Source: DAOTXK01 sp034435395
GTDB taxonomy: Bacteria; Chloroflexota; Anaerolineae; Aggregatilineales; Ch27
Length of the DNA stretch: 6,394 nt
Reading direction: 5' to 3'
Assembly (NCBI GenBank): GCA_034435395.1
Contig: DAOTXK010000367.1
Span: 1 to 6,394 of the forward strand
In this document: positions 1 through 5,921 of the stretch, piece after piece
Layout: the number at the start of each line of letters is the position of its first letter
Position numbering within the stretch: the first letter of the stretch is position 1
The notes under the pieces: generated by a model
Database searches by the model: none
Seen by the model: only the letters and a program-made list of their open reading frames with translations
Told to the model about the DNA's origin: nothing
Made by a program: the position numbers and the translations under genes

Positions 1-1901
1 CTTCTCATTATCCCAACGATCCCCGGTGGTATGACCTGTGCGACCAGTACGGCATTTACGTCTACGATGAGGCCAATATCGAGTCGCATGGGGTATGGGA
101 TAAGCTCGCCGTCGACCCGGCCTGGGAAGCGGCGTTCCTGGAGCGCGGCATCCGCATGGTGGAGCGGGACAAGAACCATCCCTGCGTGATCGTCTGGTCG
201 CTGGGGAACGAGTCGGGTTATGGGCGCAACCACGACGCGATGGCCCGCTGGATTCGCGCCAACGATCCCACCCGGCTGGTTCACTACAATCCAGCGGAGA
301 ACGCCCCCATCGTGGATGTGATTGGGCCGATGTACCCCCGCCTGGACGCGCTTATCGCCCTGGCCCAGGAGCCGGGGGAGACGCGCCCCATCGTCATGTG
401 TGAGTACGCCCATTCGATGGGCAACAGCACCGGCAACCTCAAAGAATATTGGGAAGCCATCGAGCACTATAAGCGCCTGCAGGGCGGCTTCATCTGGGAC
501 TGGGTTGACCAGGGTTTGCGCCGTTTCACGGATGACGGCGTGGAGTGGTTTGCTTACGGCGGCGATTTTGGCGACGGGCCGAGCGATGGCAGCTTCTGCA
601 TCAACGGCCTGATCAGCCCGGACCGCGAACCACATCCCGCCCTGTGGGAGTACAAAAAAGTCCTGGAGCCGGTGCGAGTCGAGCCGGTTGACCTGGCGGC
701 GGGCAGGTTCAGGATCACGAACCGGTATCGATTCTCGGACCTGAGCCATCTGACGGTGTCATGGACGCTGGATGTCGAGGGCAGCATCCTTCAGTCCGGC
801 GATCTCCCGCCCCTCTTCACTCCGGCGGGCGACAGCGCTCTGGTCACGATTCCTTTCGAGGAGCCATCGTTGATGCCGGGCAAGGAATACTGGCTGACGC
901 TGAGTTTTGCCCTGGCCCAAGATTCCTCGTGGGCGGCGCGGGGGCATGAGGTTGCCTGGGCGCAGTTCCGGCTGCCATTCACGGTTCCTGAGGAGACCAC
1001 CCTGGACACGGACAACATCCCCGGCCTTGCCGTCGAGGAGGCAGGGTCAGCGGTCGTCGTGCGCGGGCGCGATTTTGAGCTGGTCTTTGACCGGGACCTG
1101 GGCCGGATCACGTCTTTCCGGAGTGATGGCCGGGAGTTGGTGTGTCAGGGGCCGGCGCTCAACATCTGGCGCGCCCCCACGGATAATGACCTCGGTCAGG
1201 AGGGAAGAGGCATCGCCGGTCGCTGGCTGGAGGCGGGTTTTGATCGTCTGGAAGAAAAGGTGAAGGCCGTCGAGATCGAACAGACCAAACCCGGCGCGGT
1301 CGGCGTTCGGGTGGAGTCGGTGGTCCGACCGCCGGGTCGGAAAGCTGGATTTGAGAACACCATCGTCTACACGGTGTACGGCAGTGGGGACGTGGTGATC
1401 GATCATCGCGTGGTGCCTGACCGGGGTTTGCCGCCGCTGCCCCGTGTCGGCCTGCGGATGCTGCTCCCGGCGGAATATGACACGTTCACCTGGTACGGGC
1501 GCGGGCCACATGAGACATATGCTGACCGGAAGCTGGGCGCGAAGGTGGGGCTGTATCGCGGGACGGTGGATGATCAGTACGTCCCCTACATTGTGCCCCA
1601 GGAAAACGGGAACAAGACGGATGTGCGTTGGGCGACGCTCACCAACGCCGACGGCGCAGGTTTGATGGTCGTCGGGATGCCGCTGCTCAACGTCAGCGTT
1701 CATCACTTCACGGCCCAGGACCTGACCGTTGCCCGCCACACCTATGAGTTAAACAGGCGGGCCGATATCACGCTGAACCTGGATTATGCGCAGCGCGGCC
1801 TGGGCAGCGCCAGCTGCGGCCCGGATGTGCTGCCGCAGTATGAGCTGAATGCTCAGGAGTACCGTTACAGCCTGCGGTTCAAGCTGCTCCGCCCCCGGTA
1901 G
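1..1901 (+). CDS. lacZ: Beta-galactosidase, GH2 family (LacZ type), 5'-truncated
   Basis: This is the C-terminal part of a glycoside hydrolase family 2 beta-galactosidase, which hydrolyses terminal beta-D-galactosides such as lactose by a retaining mechanism. The reading frame is open from base 3, giving 632 residues before the TAG at 1899-1901. The first residues (SHYPN.PRWY.LCD.YG, then DEANIESHG) align near residue 357 of E. coli LacZ, so about 355 N-terminal residues (jelly-roll, first Ig-like domain and start of the TIM barrel) lie off the window. The acid/base glutamate is in WSLGNESG (codon 210-212) and the nucleophile in CEYAHSMGNS (codon 402-404). FIWDWVDQGL and YGGDFGD follow, then an Ig-like domain and the C-terminal beta-sandwich (WRAPTDND, WYGRGPHETYADR, QENGNKTDVRW). 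Catalytic residues are intact and the end looks natural. No signal peptide can be judged because the N-terminus is missing. Family assignment is firm; the physiological substrate could be another beta-galactoside. Confidence 0.96.
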   Translation, partial: SHYPNDPRWYDLCDQYGIYVYDEANIESHGVWDKLAVDPAWEAAFLERGIRMVERDKNHPCVIVWSLGNESGYGRNHDAMARWIRANDPTRLVHYNPAENAPIVDVIGPMYPRLDALIALAQEPGETRPIVMCEYAHSMGNSTGNLKEYWEAIEHYKRLQGGFIWDWVDQGLRRFTDDGVEWFAYGGDFGDGPSDGSFCINGLISPDREPHPALWEYKKVLEPVRVEPVDLAAGRFRITNRYRFSDLSHLTVSWTLDVEGSILQSGDLPPLFTPAGDSALVTIPFEEPSLMPGKEYWLTLSFALAQDSSWAARGHEVAWAQFRLPFTVPEETTLDTDNIPGLAVEEAGSAVVVRGRDFELVFDRDLGRITSFRSDGRELVCQGPALNIWRAPTDNDLGQEGRGIAGRWLEAGFDRLEEKVKAVEIEQTKPGAVGVRVESVVRPPGRKAGFENTIVYTVYGSGDVVIDHRVVPDRGLPPLPRVGLRMLLPAEYDTFTWYGRGPHETYADRKLGAKVGLYRGTVDDQYVPYIVPQENGNKTDVRWATLTNADGAGLMVVGMPLLNVSVHHFTAQDLTVARHTYELNRRADITLNLDYAQRGLGSASCGPDVLPQYELNAQEYRYSLRFKLLRPR

Positions 1902-1943
1902 CTATTGAAGTGGGGTAGAACGGATCACCTCCGCAGCCGACGC
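1902..1943. other. Convergent intergenic gap between beta-galactosidase and sugar kinase genes
   Basis: These 42 bases separate two genes that end toward each other. A 6-bp inverted repeat (CAGCCG at 1934-1939, CGGCTG at 1947-1952, 7-base loop) overlaps the kinase stop codon, but neither strand has a T-run after it, so it is at best a weak or Rho-assisted end. Bases 1922-1932 read GGATCACCTCC, the same as the anti-Shine-Dalgarno tail of bacterial 16S rRNA. Read on the minus strand this is a perfect Shine-Dalgarno sequence, but no start codon follows it at a usable distance. Confidence 0.5.
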
Positions 1944-3017
1944 TTACGGCTGGTCATCTGGCGGGCACTGCTCCCAAGTGCGCAGGCCGTGGCGGCTGAG
2001 GTAAATGGGGATGTTCTGGAAGAGTGGGTTGTCCTGTTCGATCGCCCGGATCATGGCCCGCTTCCGGTGGGATTGTGCGCCGCACAGGAGCGTCACCGAT
2101 CCGCCCTCGCCGCCAGCGCCATTCACCTTCCAGCCTGTCGCGCCGAACTGGCGGGCGATTTCGATGACTCGCCAGGCATCCTCGCTCACCAGTGCTGCGT
2201 TGAGGCGGGCCTGCGCTTCCGTGTTTTTGATCATGGCCTGGCCCAGCTCTTCAAAATCGCCCGCATAGAGGGCGTCTCGCGATTGTTCGGCAGTGACGCG
2301 CAGGTCTTCCAGCTGTGGGCAGCCGGGGCCGGCATCTTCCAGCTCGCGGATGACTTTCTCATGCACCTGAGACGAGTCATGCGTTTTGCCCAGGTAGATC
2401 AGGGCCAGGCGGCGCTCCAGCTCCCACCAGATCGCGTTGGGGACCTGTATCTGGGAGACCGAGGCGCGGGGGTAGTGGTGCATCTCGATGTAGTTGACTC
2501 CGCCGTAGGCCGAGCACAACTGATCCTGGATGCCGGACTGGCGCTTGAGCATGTCCGTCTCCACGGCATGGGCGGTGTAGGCCACTTCGTGCGGCGTCAG
2601 GCGACCCGGCGTCAGGCAATCCAGCGCGCCAACCAGAGCCACGGTGACCGCCGCCGATGTGCCGGTAGAGGCACCAGCCGGGGCTTCGGAAAAAATCGTC
2701 ACCTGGAAGGCCATGTCGCGGGGCACGTTCATCAGCTCGATGGTGGCCTCCAGCAGCGGGTGCCGATCCCAGCCCGGTGTCTCAGGATGCAGGGTGTACC
2801 GTTCGCCATAGTTTTCGGCATAGATGACGATGCGCTCCTGCTGGCCGTGATAGGGGTACACCTCGATCTGCACCTCGACGTAGGGATAAACGCCGATGTT
2901 AAAAATCTTGCCATGGCCGGCGAACCAGGTATCCGTCCAGCCGCCGTTGTCGCAGATGCGGATGGGGGCCACGCTGTTGATCACACGCAGTGGTTTTTGC
3001 CGTTGGGGGTTGTTCAT
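1944..3017 (-). CDS. GHMP-family sugar kinase (HddA/fucokinase-like, COG2605 type)
   Basis: A 357-residue small-molecule kinase of the GHMP superfamily (galactokinase, homoserine, mevalonate and phosphomevalonate kinases), expected to be a soluble cytoplasmic enzyme that phosphorylates a sugar or sugar phosphate with ATP. Motif 1 is APIRICDNGGWTDT (residues 17-30). The phosphate-binding loop is EAPAGASTGTSAAVTVA (111-127). SGIQDQ (161-166) resembles the galactokinase GIMDQ motif, making D165 the likely catalytic base. Motif 3 is VNGAGGEGGSVTLL (298-311). The length matches D-glycero-D-manno-heptose 7-phosphate kinase (HddA), while the GGW.DT form of motif 1 recalls the kinase domain of L-fucokinases, so the substrate is left open. 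I chose ATG at 3017 because AGGA lies 7 bases upstream (3025-3028); a TTG ten codons earlier has no such support. It lies 124 bases downstream of the aminotransferase gene on the same strand, probably co-transcribed with it. Confidence 0.88.
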   Translation of the reverse strand: MNNPQRQKPLRVINSVAPIRICDNGGWTDTWFAGHGKIFNIGVYPYVEVQIEVYPYHGQQERIVIYAENYGERYTLHPETPGWDRHPLLEATIELMNVPRDMAFQVTIFSEAPAGASTGTSAAVTVALVGALDCLTPGRLTPHEVAYTAHAVETDMLKRQSGIQDQLCSAYGGVNYIEMHHYPRASVSQIQVPNAIWWELERRLALIYLGKTHDSSQVHEKVIRELEDAGPGCPQLEDLRVTAEQSRDALYAGDFEELGQAMIKNTEAQARLNAALVSEDAWRVIEIARQFGATGWKVNGAGGEGGSVTLLCGAQSHRKRAMIRAIEQDNPLFQNIPIYLSRHGLRTWEQCPPDDQP

Positions 3018-3024
3018 CAGACAA

Positions 3025-3028
3025 TCCT
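3025..3028 (-). promoter_or_regulatory. Ribosome binding site deciding the kinase start
   Basis: On the minus strand AGGA lies 7 bases before the ATG at 3017. This spacing supports that ATG over the upstream in-frame TTG at 3047. Confidence 0.6.
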
Positions 3029-3141
3029 GACCAGGTGATGAAGCCAATACGGGGGTGGGTGATTATCCCTCTGGCGTTTATGATGAGCAGGGCATCCACC
3101 GCCCGGAGAGCGCCGTCTGGAGCGAGTCGGGCGACCCCACC

Positions 3142-4281
3142 TCAGGTTCCATGGAGCAATCGCTCCAGCGCGGCCAGCAACAGCAGCACATTCTCCTCGC
3201 GGGATGAGTAGCCCATCAGCCCGATGCGCCAGACTTTGCCTTTCAGTTCGCCCAGGCCGCCGCTGATCTCGATGTTGTAGTCGTTGAGCAGTTTCTGGCG
3301 GACCAGCCGGTCATCCACCCCTTCCGGGATGCGCACGGTGGTCAGCGCGGGCAGGCGATACTCCGCGGGGACGTGCAACGTCAGGTCCAGCGCCTCCAGA
3401 CCTTCCCACAATCGTTCGGCGTTGCGGCGGTGCCGCGCCCAGCGGGCTTCCAGCGTTTCGGCGGCGGCGATGCGCAGACCTTCATACAGGGCATAGTTGC
3501 AGGAGATGGGAGCCGTGTGATGATAGGTGCGCTCTTTACCCCAGTATTTCTGGACCAGCGTCAGGTCCAGATACCAGTTGGTCACCGGGACCGACCGTTT
3601 TTCCAGTTTGTCAACGGCGCGGGGACCGAGGGTGATCGGGCTGGCTCCCGGCGGGCAACTCAGGCACTTTTGCGCGGCGCTGTAGCAGACGTCAAGGCCA
3701 GTCTCGTCCACGCGCACCGGCAACCCACCCAACGATGTCACCGCGTCCACGATCAGGAGGCCGTCCTGGGCGTGAACGATCCTGGCGATCTCGTCCAGCG
3801 GTTGCAGGACTCCGGTGGAAGTTTCGGCATGGACGATGGCCACCACTTTTGCCGGGCGCTTGTCCAGGGCCGCTTTCACATCTTCCGGTGTGAAGACCTC
3901 GCCCCAGGGGCGGGTGATGGTCTCGACCGCGCCGCCGTAGCGCCTGGCCATCTCCGCCAGACGCAGCCCAAAATATCCCTTGACGCAGACCAGGACCGTG
4001 TCACCCGGCTCGACCATGTTGGCGATGGCAGCTTCCATCGCTGCCGTGCCCGTGCCAGAGACGGGGATGGTGATTGGATTTTGCGTCTCAAAAAAATAGC
4101 GCAGCAGGCCCTGCGTGCGGTCCATCAATTCGAGGAAGCGCGGGTCCAGGTGCCCGACCAGCGGGGTTGCCATGGCCCGCAGCACTCTGGGATCGACCAT
4201 GCTGGGGCCGGGGCCTAACAGGATACGCGGCGGCATGTCGAGTTCGGGGTAGAGGGACGTGTCGACTTGTGCTGAATTCAT
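3142..4281 (-). CDS. Class V aminotransferase, alanine-glyoxylate / serine-pyruvate type
   Basis: A 379-residue PLP-dependent aminotransferase of fold type I, class V, close to alanine-glyoxylate and serine-glyoxylate/pyruvate aminotransferases. Family members move an amino group from alanine or serine to glyoxylate or pyruvate; some take other small amino donors such as aminoethylphosphonate or ureidoglycine, so the exact substrates are not settled. Visible marks are the N-terminal LLGPGPSMVDPRVL (21-34), the PLP phosphate site SGTGTAAMEAA (75-85), HAETSTG (151-157), VDAVTSLGG with D179 placed to pair with the PLP ring nitrogen, and AAQKCLSCPPG with K205 as Schiff-base lysine. YHHTAP (252-257) and WRIGLMG with the carboxylate-binding arginine near 352 follow. 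The length is normal. The ATG at 4281 begins just before the conserved domain and has AAGGAG 13 bases upstream, a rather long spacing. It is the first gene of a likely unit with the kinase; its promoter is at 4488-4516. Confidence 0.93.
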   Translation of the reverse strand: MNSAQVDTSLYPELDMPPRILLGPGPSMVDPRVLRAMATPLVGHLDPRFLELMDRTQGLLRYFFETQNPITIPVSGTGTAAMEAAIANMVEPGDTVLVCVKGYFGLRLAEMARRYGGAVETITRPWGEVFTPEDVKAALDKRPAKVVAIVHAETSTGVLQPLDEIARIVHAQDGLLIVDAVTSLGGLPVRVDETGLDVCYSAAQKCLSCPPGASPITLGPRAVDKLEKRSVPVTNWYLDLTLVQKYWGKERTYHHTAPISCNYALYEGLRIAAAETLEARWARHRRNAERLWEGLEALDLTLHVPAEYRLPALTTVRIPEGVDDRLVRQKLLNDYNIEISGGLGELKGKVWRIGLMGYSSREENVLLLLAALERLLHGT

Positions 4282-4481
4282 GCTTGCCCAGTCGCTCCTT
4301 GGATAATCGGCCTGGGTTTTGCCCTGGTCGCTGGAAAGGGACCCGTCCGCCGGCCAGGCGTGCGGAGAGGCCGCCGGGGACCCACGACAAAACCATAACT
4401 GCCAGCATTGAGGGCCTGACAGTGAAACCACGGCGGCGGTCCGATTGGGGAGCGTTTCGCTGCCCGCTGGCTGGCGTGACC
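4282..4481 (-). promoter_or_regulatory. Long, GC-rich, potentially structured 5' leader of the aminotransferase-kinase unit
   Basis: From the inferred transcription start near 4481 to the ATG at 4281 there are about 200 untranslated bases. Two strong potential hairpins can be drawn. One is at 4447-4465, 7 of 8 pairs with a 3-base loop. The other has arms 4347-4355 and 4369-4377, 8 of 9 pairs with a 13-base loop. Neither is followed by a T-run, so they are not plain intrinsic terminators. I recognised no known riboswitch core (TPP, cobalamin, glycine, ZTP, SAM, SAH). The annotation as a leader rests on the promoter call; a regulatory role is inference. Confidence 0.4.
4295..4300 (-). promoter_or_regulatory. 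Ribosome binding site of the aminotransferase
   Basis: AAGGAG on the minus strand is the only strong purine-rich site upstream of the ATG at 4281. The 13-base spacing is longer than ideal, but no in-frame alternative start lies closer to it. Confidence 0.5.
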
Positions 4482-4487
4482 GCTCTT

Positions 4488-4516
4488 ATAATAGACCATC
4501 GGATCGGGCTTTTCAA
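4488..4516 (-). promoter_or_regulatory. Sigma70-type promoter for the aminotransferase-kinase unit
   Basis: On the minus strand TTGAAA (4511-4516, 5 of 6 to consensus) is followed after exactly 17 bases by TATTAT (4488-4493, 5 of 6). Transcription would start near 4481. The -35 hexamer contains the TGA stop codon (4513-4515) of the upstream acetyltransferase, so gene end and promoter overlap. Housekeeping-sigma recognition is inferred from consensus alone. Confidence 0.65.
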
Positions 4517-4965
4517 CCGGCCTGGACTGCCCGGCCTACCTGTCCTGGCCGCCGCATGACGATCAACCGTGGCTGCCTCCATGTGCCCAGGTTGGCGATC
4601 CGGTGCATGCGCCGGAAGTACGGCGGCATCTCCGCTGGCGGTATCCGGCGGAAACCGAAGTGCTGGTAGTACGCCTCCATTCGCCGGGCGCACATCAGAT
4701 AGAGCGGGCCATTTTCCCCGGCCAGCAACGCCCGGACGACCGCTGTCCCGATCCCTGCACCCTGCCGTTCCGGAATGACGGCCAGGGAGGCCAGTTCGCG
4801 GCTGCCGTCGCCGTGCGGTTTGATTTGGCCGACGCCGACGATCTGCCCGTTTTCTTCCGCCACGACGAAACGCGGCCAGTCGATGCCGAACGGGTTGATG
4901 CCGGCCTGCCGTATGATCCGCCGGATGGTTGGCTGGTCAGCCTGGCGGGCAGGGCGGATGGGCAT
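4513..4965 (-). CDS. GNAT family N-acetyltransferase
   Basis: A 150-residue protein of the GCN5-related N-acetyltransferase family, which transfers acetyl from acetyl-CoA to an amine. It begins MPIRPARQADQPTIRRII, a usual GNAT N-terminus. The central strands run FVVAEENGQIVGVGQIK (33-49) into LASLAVIPERQGAGIGTAVV (58-77), where RQGAGIG is the acetyl-CoA pyrophosphate-binding loop (motif A). AYYQHFGFRRIP (98-109) is the later Y..FGF motif B signature. The substrate cannot be told; it could be a small metabolite, an amino acid or a protein. The start at 4965 was taken because upstream in-frame sequence is low-complexity Arg/Pro/Ala that overlaps the preceding gene. No clear Shine-Dalgarno precedes it, so translation is probably coupled to the preceding acetyltransferase, whose stop lies 8 bases upstream. 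The last residues after LIVMRRPG look non-conserved. Confidence 0.88.
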   Translation of the reverse strand: MPIRPARQADQPTIRRIIRQAGINPFGIDWPRFVVAEENGQIVGVGQIKPHGDGSRELASLAVIPERQGAGIGTAVVRALLAGENGPLYLMCARRMEAYYQHFGFRRIPPAEMPPYFRRMHRIANLGTWRQPRLIVMRRPGQVGRAVQAG

Positions 4966-4973
4966 GGGTGCGG

Positions 4974-5537
4974 TTATTGCTCTGGAGCCTGCTGGCCCAA
5001 CGCCGGCCATTCGTGGCGCAGCAGGCCGAACAGGATCATGTCGTATCGCTGGCCGTCGCGCTGAAGGAATTCGCGGTAGACGCCTTCCCGCCGGAAACCC
5101 AACTTTTCGCACAGCCGGAGGGAGGCAACGTTATAACTGAACACGGTGGCCGTGAGGCGGTGCAGGTTAAGCTCCTGAAACGCGAAGCGCAGGCCGAGCT
5201 GCCCGGCCTCGGTGCCCAAACCCTGTCCCCGGCGGGCCGGGTCGCCGATGCCCATTGCCATGCCGCCAACGCCGTGCGCCCAGAGAATGCCGTCGATCTC
5301 CAGGTAGCCGACGATGCCTTCCTCGTTGAGCGGCCTGATGGCGAAGGTGAAGTCCCGCTCAGATTTTTGCCTGTCCGCCATACCCTGCTTCAGGTAATCC
5401 GGCGAGCGGGGCACGGCTGGCCGCGCATCAAACAGCCGCAGGAATTCGGCGTCTTCGTACCAGCGGGCCATCATGGGGAAGTCCTGATCAGTGATGGCGG
5501 TGAGGCGGACCTTCTCACCGCGCAGGAGATTGCTCAT
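4974..5537 (-). CDS. GNAT family N-acetyltransferase, RimJ/RimL-like
   Basis: A 187-residue acetyltransferase of the RimJ/RimL subgroup (Acetyltransf_3 type), whose founding members acetylate ribosomal protein N-termini, though most relatives have unknown substrates. It opens with LLRGEKVRLTAITDQDF, typical of the subgroup. Next come FTFAIRPLNEEGIVGYLEI (63-81), the acetyl-CoA loop RRGQGLGTEAG (102-112), LNLHRLTATVFSYNVASLRLCEKLGF (123-148) and REGVYRE, all in the expected order. I preferred ATG at 5537 because it places the conserved RGEKVRL block close to the N-terminus; ATG at 5546, three codons earlier, is an equal option with GGGAAAG about 12 bases upstream. It is the first gene of a pair with the second, only distantly similar acetyltransferase. 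A possible promoter is at 5611-5639. Confidence 0.9.
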   Translation of the reverse strand: MSNLLRGEKVRLTAITDQDFPMMARWYEDAEFLRLFDARPAVPRSPDYLKQGMADRQKSERDFTFAIRPLNEEGIVGYLEIDGILWAHGVGGMAMGIGDPARRGQGLGTEAGQLGLRFAFQELNLHRLTATVFSYNVASLRLCEKLGFRREGVYREFLQRDGQRYDMILFGLLRHEWPALGQQAPEQ

Positions 5538-5610
5538 TAACTGCATGGGCTGGCGCGCTTTCCCGGTAAGCCAGATGGCGGCGGTTGGTGATGCTGTGGC
5601 TGCCCTGTCG

Positions 5611-5639
5611 ATTATCCAGGGCTGGCCGCAGGGGAACAA
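5611..5639 (-). promoter_or_regulatory. Possible promoter for the two acetyltransferase genes
   Basis: On the minus strand GATAAT (5611-5616, 5 of 6) has TTGTTC (5634-5639, 3 of 6) 17 bases upstream. The start would be near 5604, leaving a leader of roughly 67 bases. The weak -35 box falls inside the U-tract of the tRNA terminator, so it could be a by-product of that run. Confidence 0.4.
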
Positions 5640-5660
5640 AACAGCCACATCGCGTGGCTG
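5635..5660 (-). terminator. Intrinsic terminator of the serine tRNA unit
   Basis: Read on the minus strand, CAGCCAC (5654-5660) pairs perfectly with GTGGCTG (5642-5648) around a 5-base loop and is followed at once by TTTTGTT (5635-5641). It begins 10 bases after the CCA end of tRNA-Ser(GCU), the right place to end the tRNA transcript. Confidence 0.8.
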
Positions 5661-5670
5661 CTGGGCGTGC

Positions 5671-5762
5671 TGGCGGGGAGGACAGGATTCGAACCTGCGG
5701 TCGGCTTTAACACCGACAACCGCTTAGCAGGCGGCCCCAATCGTCCACTCTGGCACCTCCCC
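5671..5762 (-). tRNA. trnS: tRNA-Ser, anticodon GCU
   Basis: This tRNA reads AGC and AGU serine codons. On the minus strand the acceptor arms GGGGAGG (5756-5762) and CCTCCCC (5675-5681) pair fully, followed by discriminator G and an encoded CCA (5671-5673). The anticodon loop CTGCTAA (5724-5730) gives GCT at 5726-5728, with a 5-bp stem closed by a G-T wobble. A long variable arm (GTCGG paired with CCGAC), typical of serine tRNAs, precedes the T-arm with TTCGAAT. It lies 13 bases downstream of tRNA-Ser(UGA) and shares with it a 14-base block in the D-arm region. Confidence 0.97.
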
Positions 5763-5775
5763 GAGAGGCGATAGC

Positions 5776-5866
5776 TGGCGGAGGGAGAGGGATTCGAACC
5801 CCCGGAGACCACAAGGGCCTCAACGGTTTTCAAGACCGTCGCAATCGTCCACTCTGCCATCCCTCC
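5776..5866 (-). tRNA. trnS: tRNA-Ser, anticodon UGA
   Basis: This tRNA reads UCA and, by wobble, other UCN serine codons. On the minus strand the acceptor arms GGAGGGA (5860-5866) and TCCCTCC (5780-5786) pair over 7 bp, then discriminator G and an encoded CCA (5776-5778). The anticodon stem ACGGT/ACCGT encloses CTTGAAA (5828-5834), giving TGA at 5830-5832. It has the long class II variable arm and a T-arm with TTCGAAT. It is the first tRNA of the pair, with its 5' end about 20 bases after the inferred transcription start. Confidence 0.97.
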
Positions 5867-5892
5867 GGATCGGCAGCTCCCACCGTCGCGTT

Positions 5893-5921
5893 AGTATAAC
5901 ATGGCGGTTAAGGGGGGTCAA
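5893..5921 (-). promoter_or_regulatory. Strong sigma70-type promoter of the serine tRNA pair
   Basis: On the minus strand TTGACC (5916-5921, 5 of 6) and TATACT (5893-5898, 5 of 6) are 17 bases apart, with transcription expected near 5886, shortly before the tRNA 5' end at 5866. The -35 box lies within the last codons of the solute-binding protein gene, just before its TAA. Confidence 0.75.

Noticed and set aside
1047..1739. Minus-strand open frame of 230 codons inside the beta-galactosidase gene
   Set aside because: It is antisense to the conserved C-terminal domains of LacZ and has no recognisable features.
1934..1952. Six-base-pair inverted repeat as a bidirectional terminator
   Set aside because: The stem is short and there is no T-run on either side. 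It overlaps the kinase stop codon and may be chance.
1905..3038. Long plus-strand open frame of 377 codons opposite the GHMP kinase
   Set aside because: It lies antisense to the kinase, which carries all superfamily motifs in order. The plus-strand translation shows no recognisable domain and is a GC-rich shadow.
3018..3047. Ten-residue extension of the kinase from an upstream TTG
   Set aside because: The ATG at 3017 has AGGA at 7 bases, while the TTG lacks a comparable site.
3062..3067. GATAAT on the minus strand as a -10 box of a separate kinase promoter
   Set aside because: No hexamer resembling TTGACA is found 16-18 bases upstream.
3373..4218. Plus-strand open frame of 281 codons opposite the aminotransferase
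   Set aside because: The minus strand encodes a complete PLP enzyme with catalytic lysine. The plus-strand frame has no domain signal.
4282..4431. A 50-residue N-terminal extension of the aminotransferase from an in-frame GTG
   Set aside because: Family members begin near the LLGPGP block, the extension is not conserved-looking, and the AAGGAG site and promoter place this region in the leader.
4487..4492. TATAAT on the plus strand as a -10 box
   Set aside because: No -35 match lies at the right distance and no plus-strand gene follows. The same bases serve the minus-strand promoter better.
4929..5540. Plus-strand open frame of 203 codons opposite the RimJ/RimL-like acetyltransferase
   Set aside because: It is the antisense shadow of a well-supported GNAT gene.
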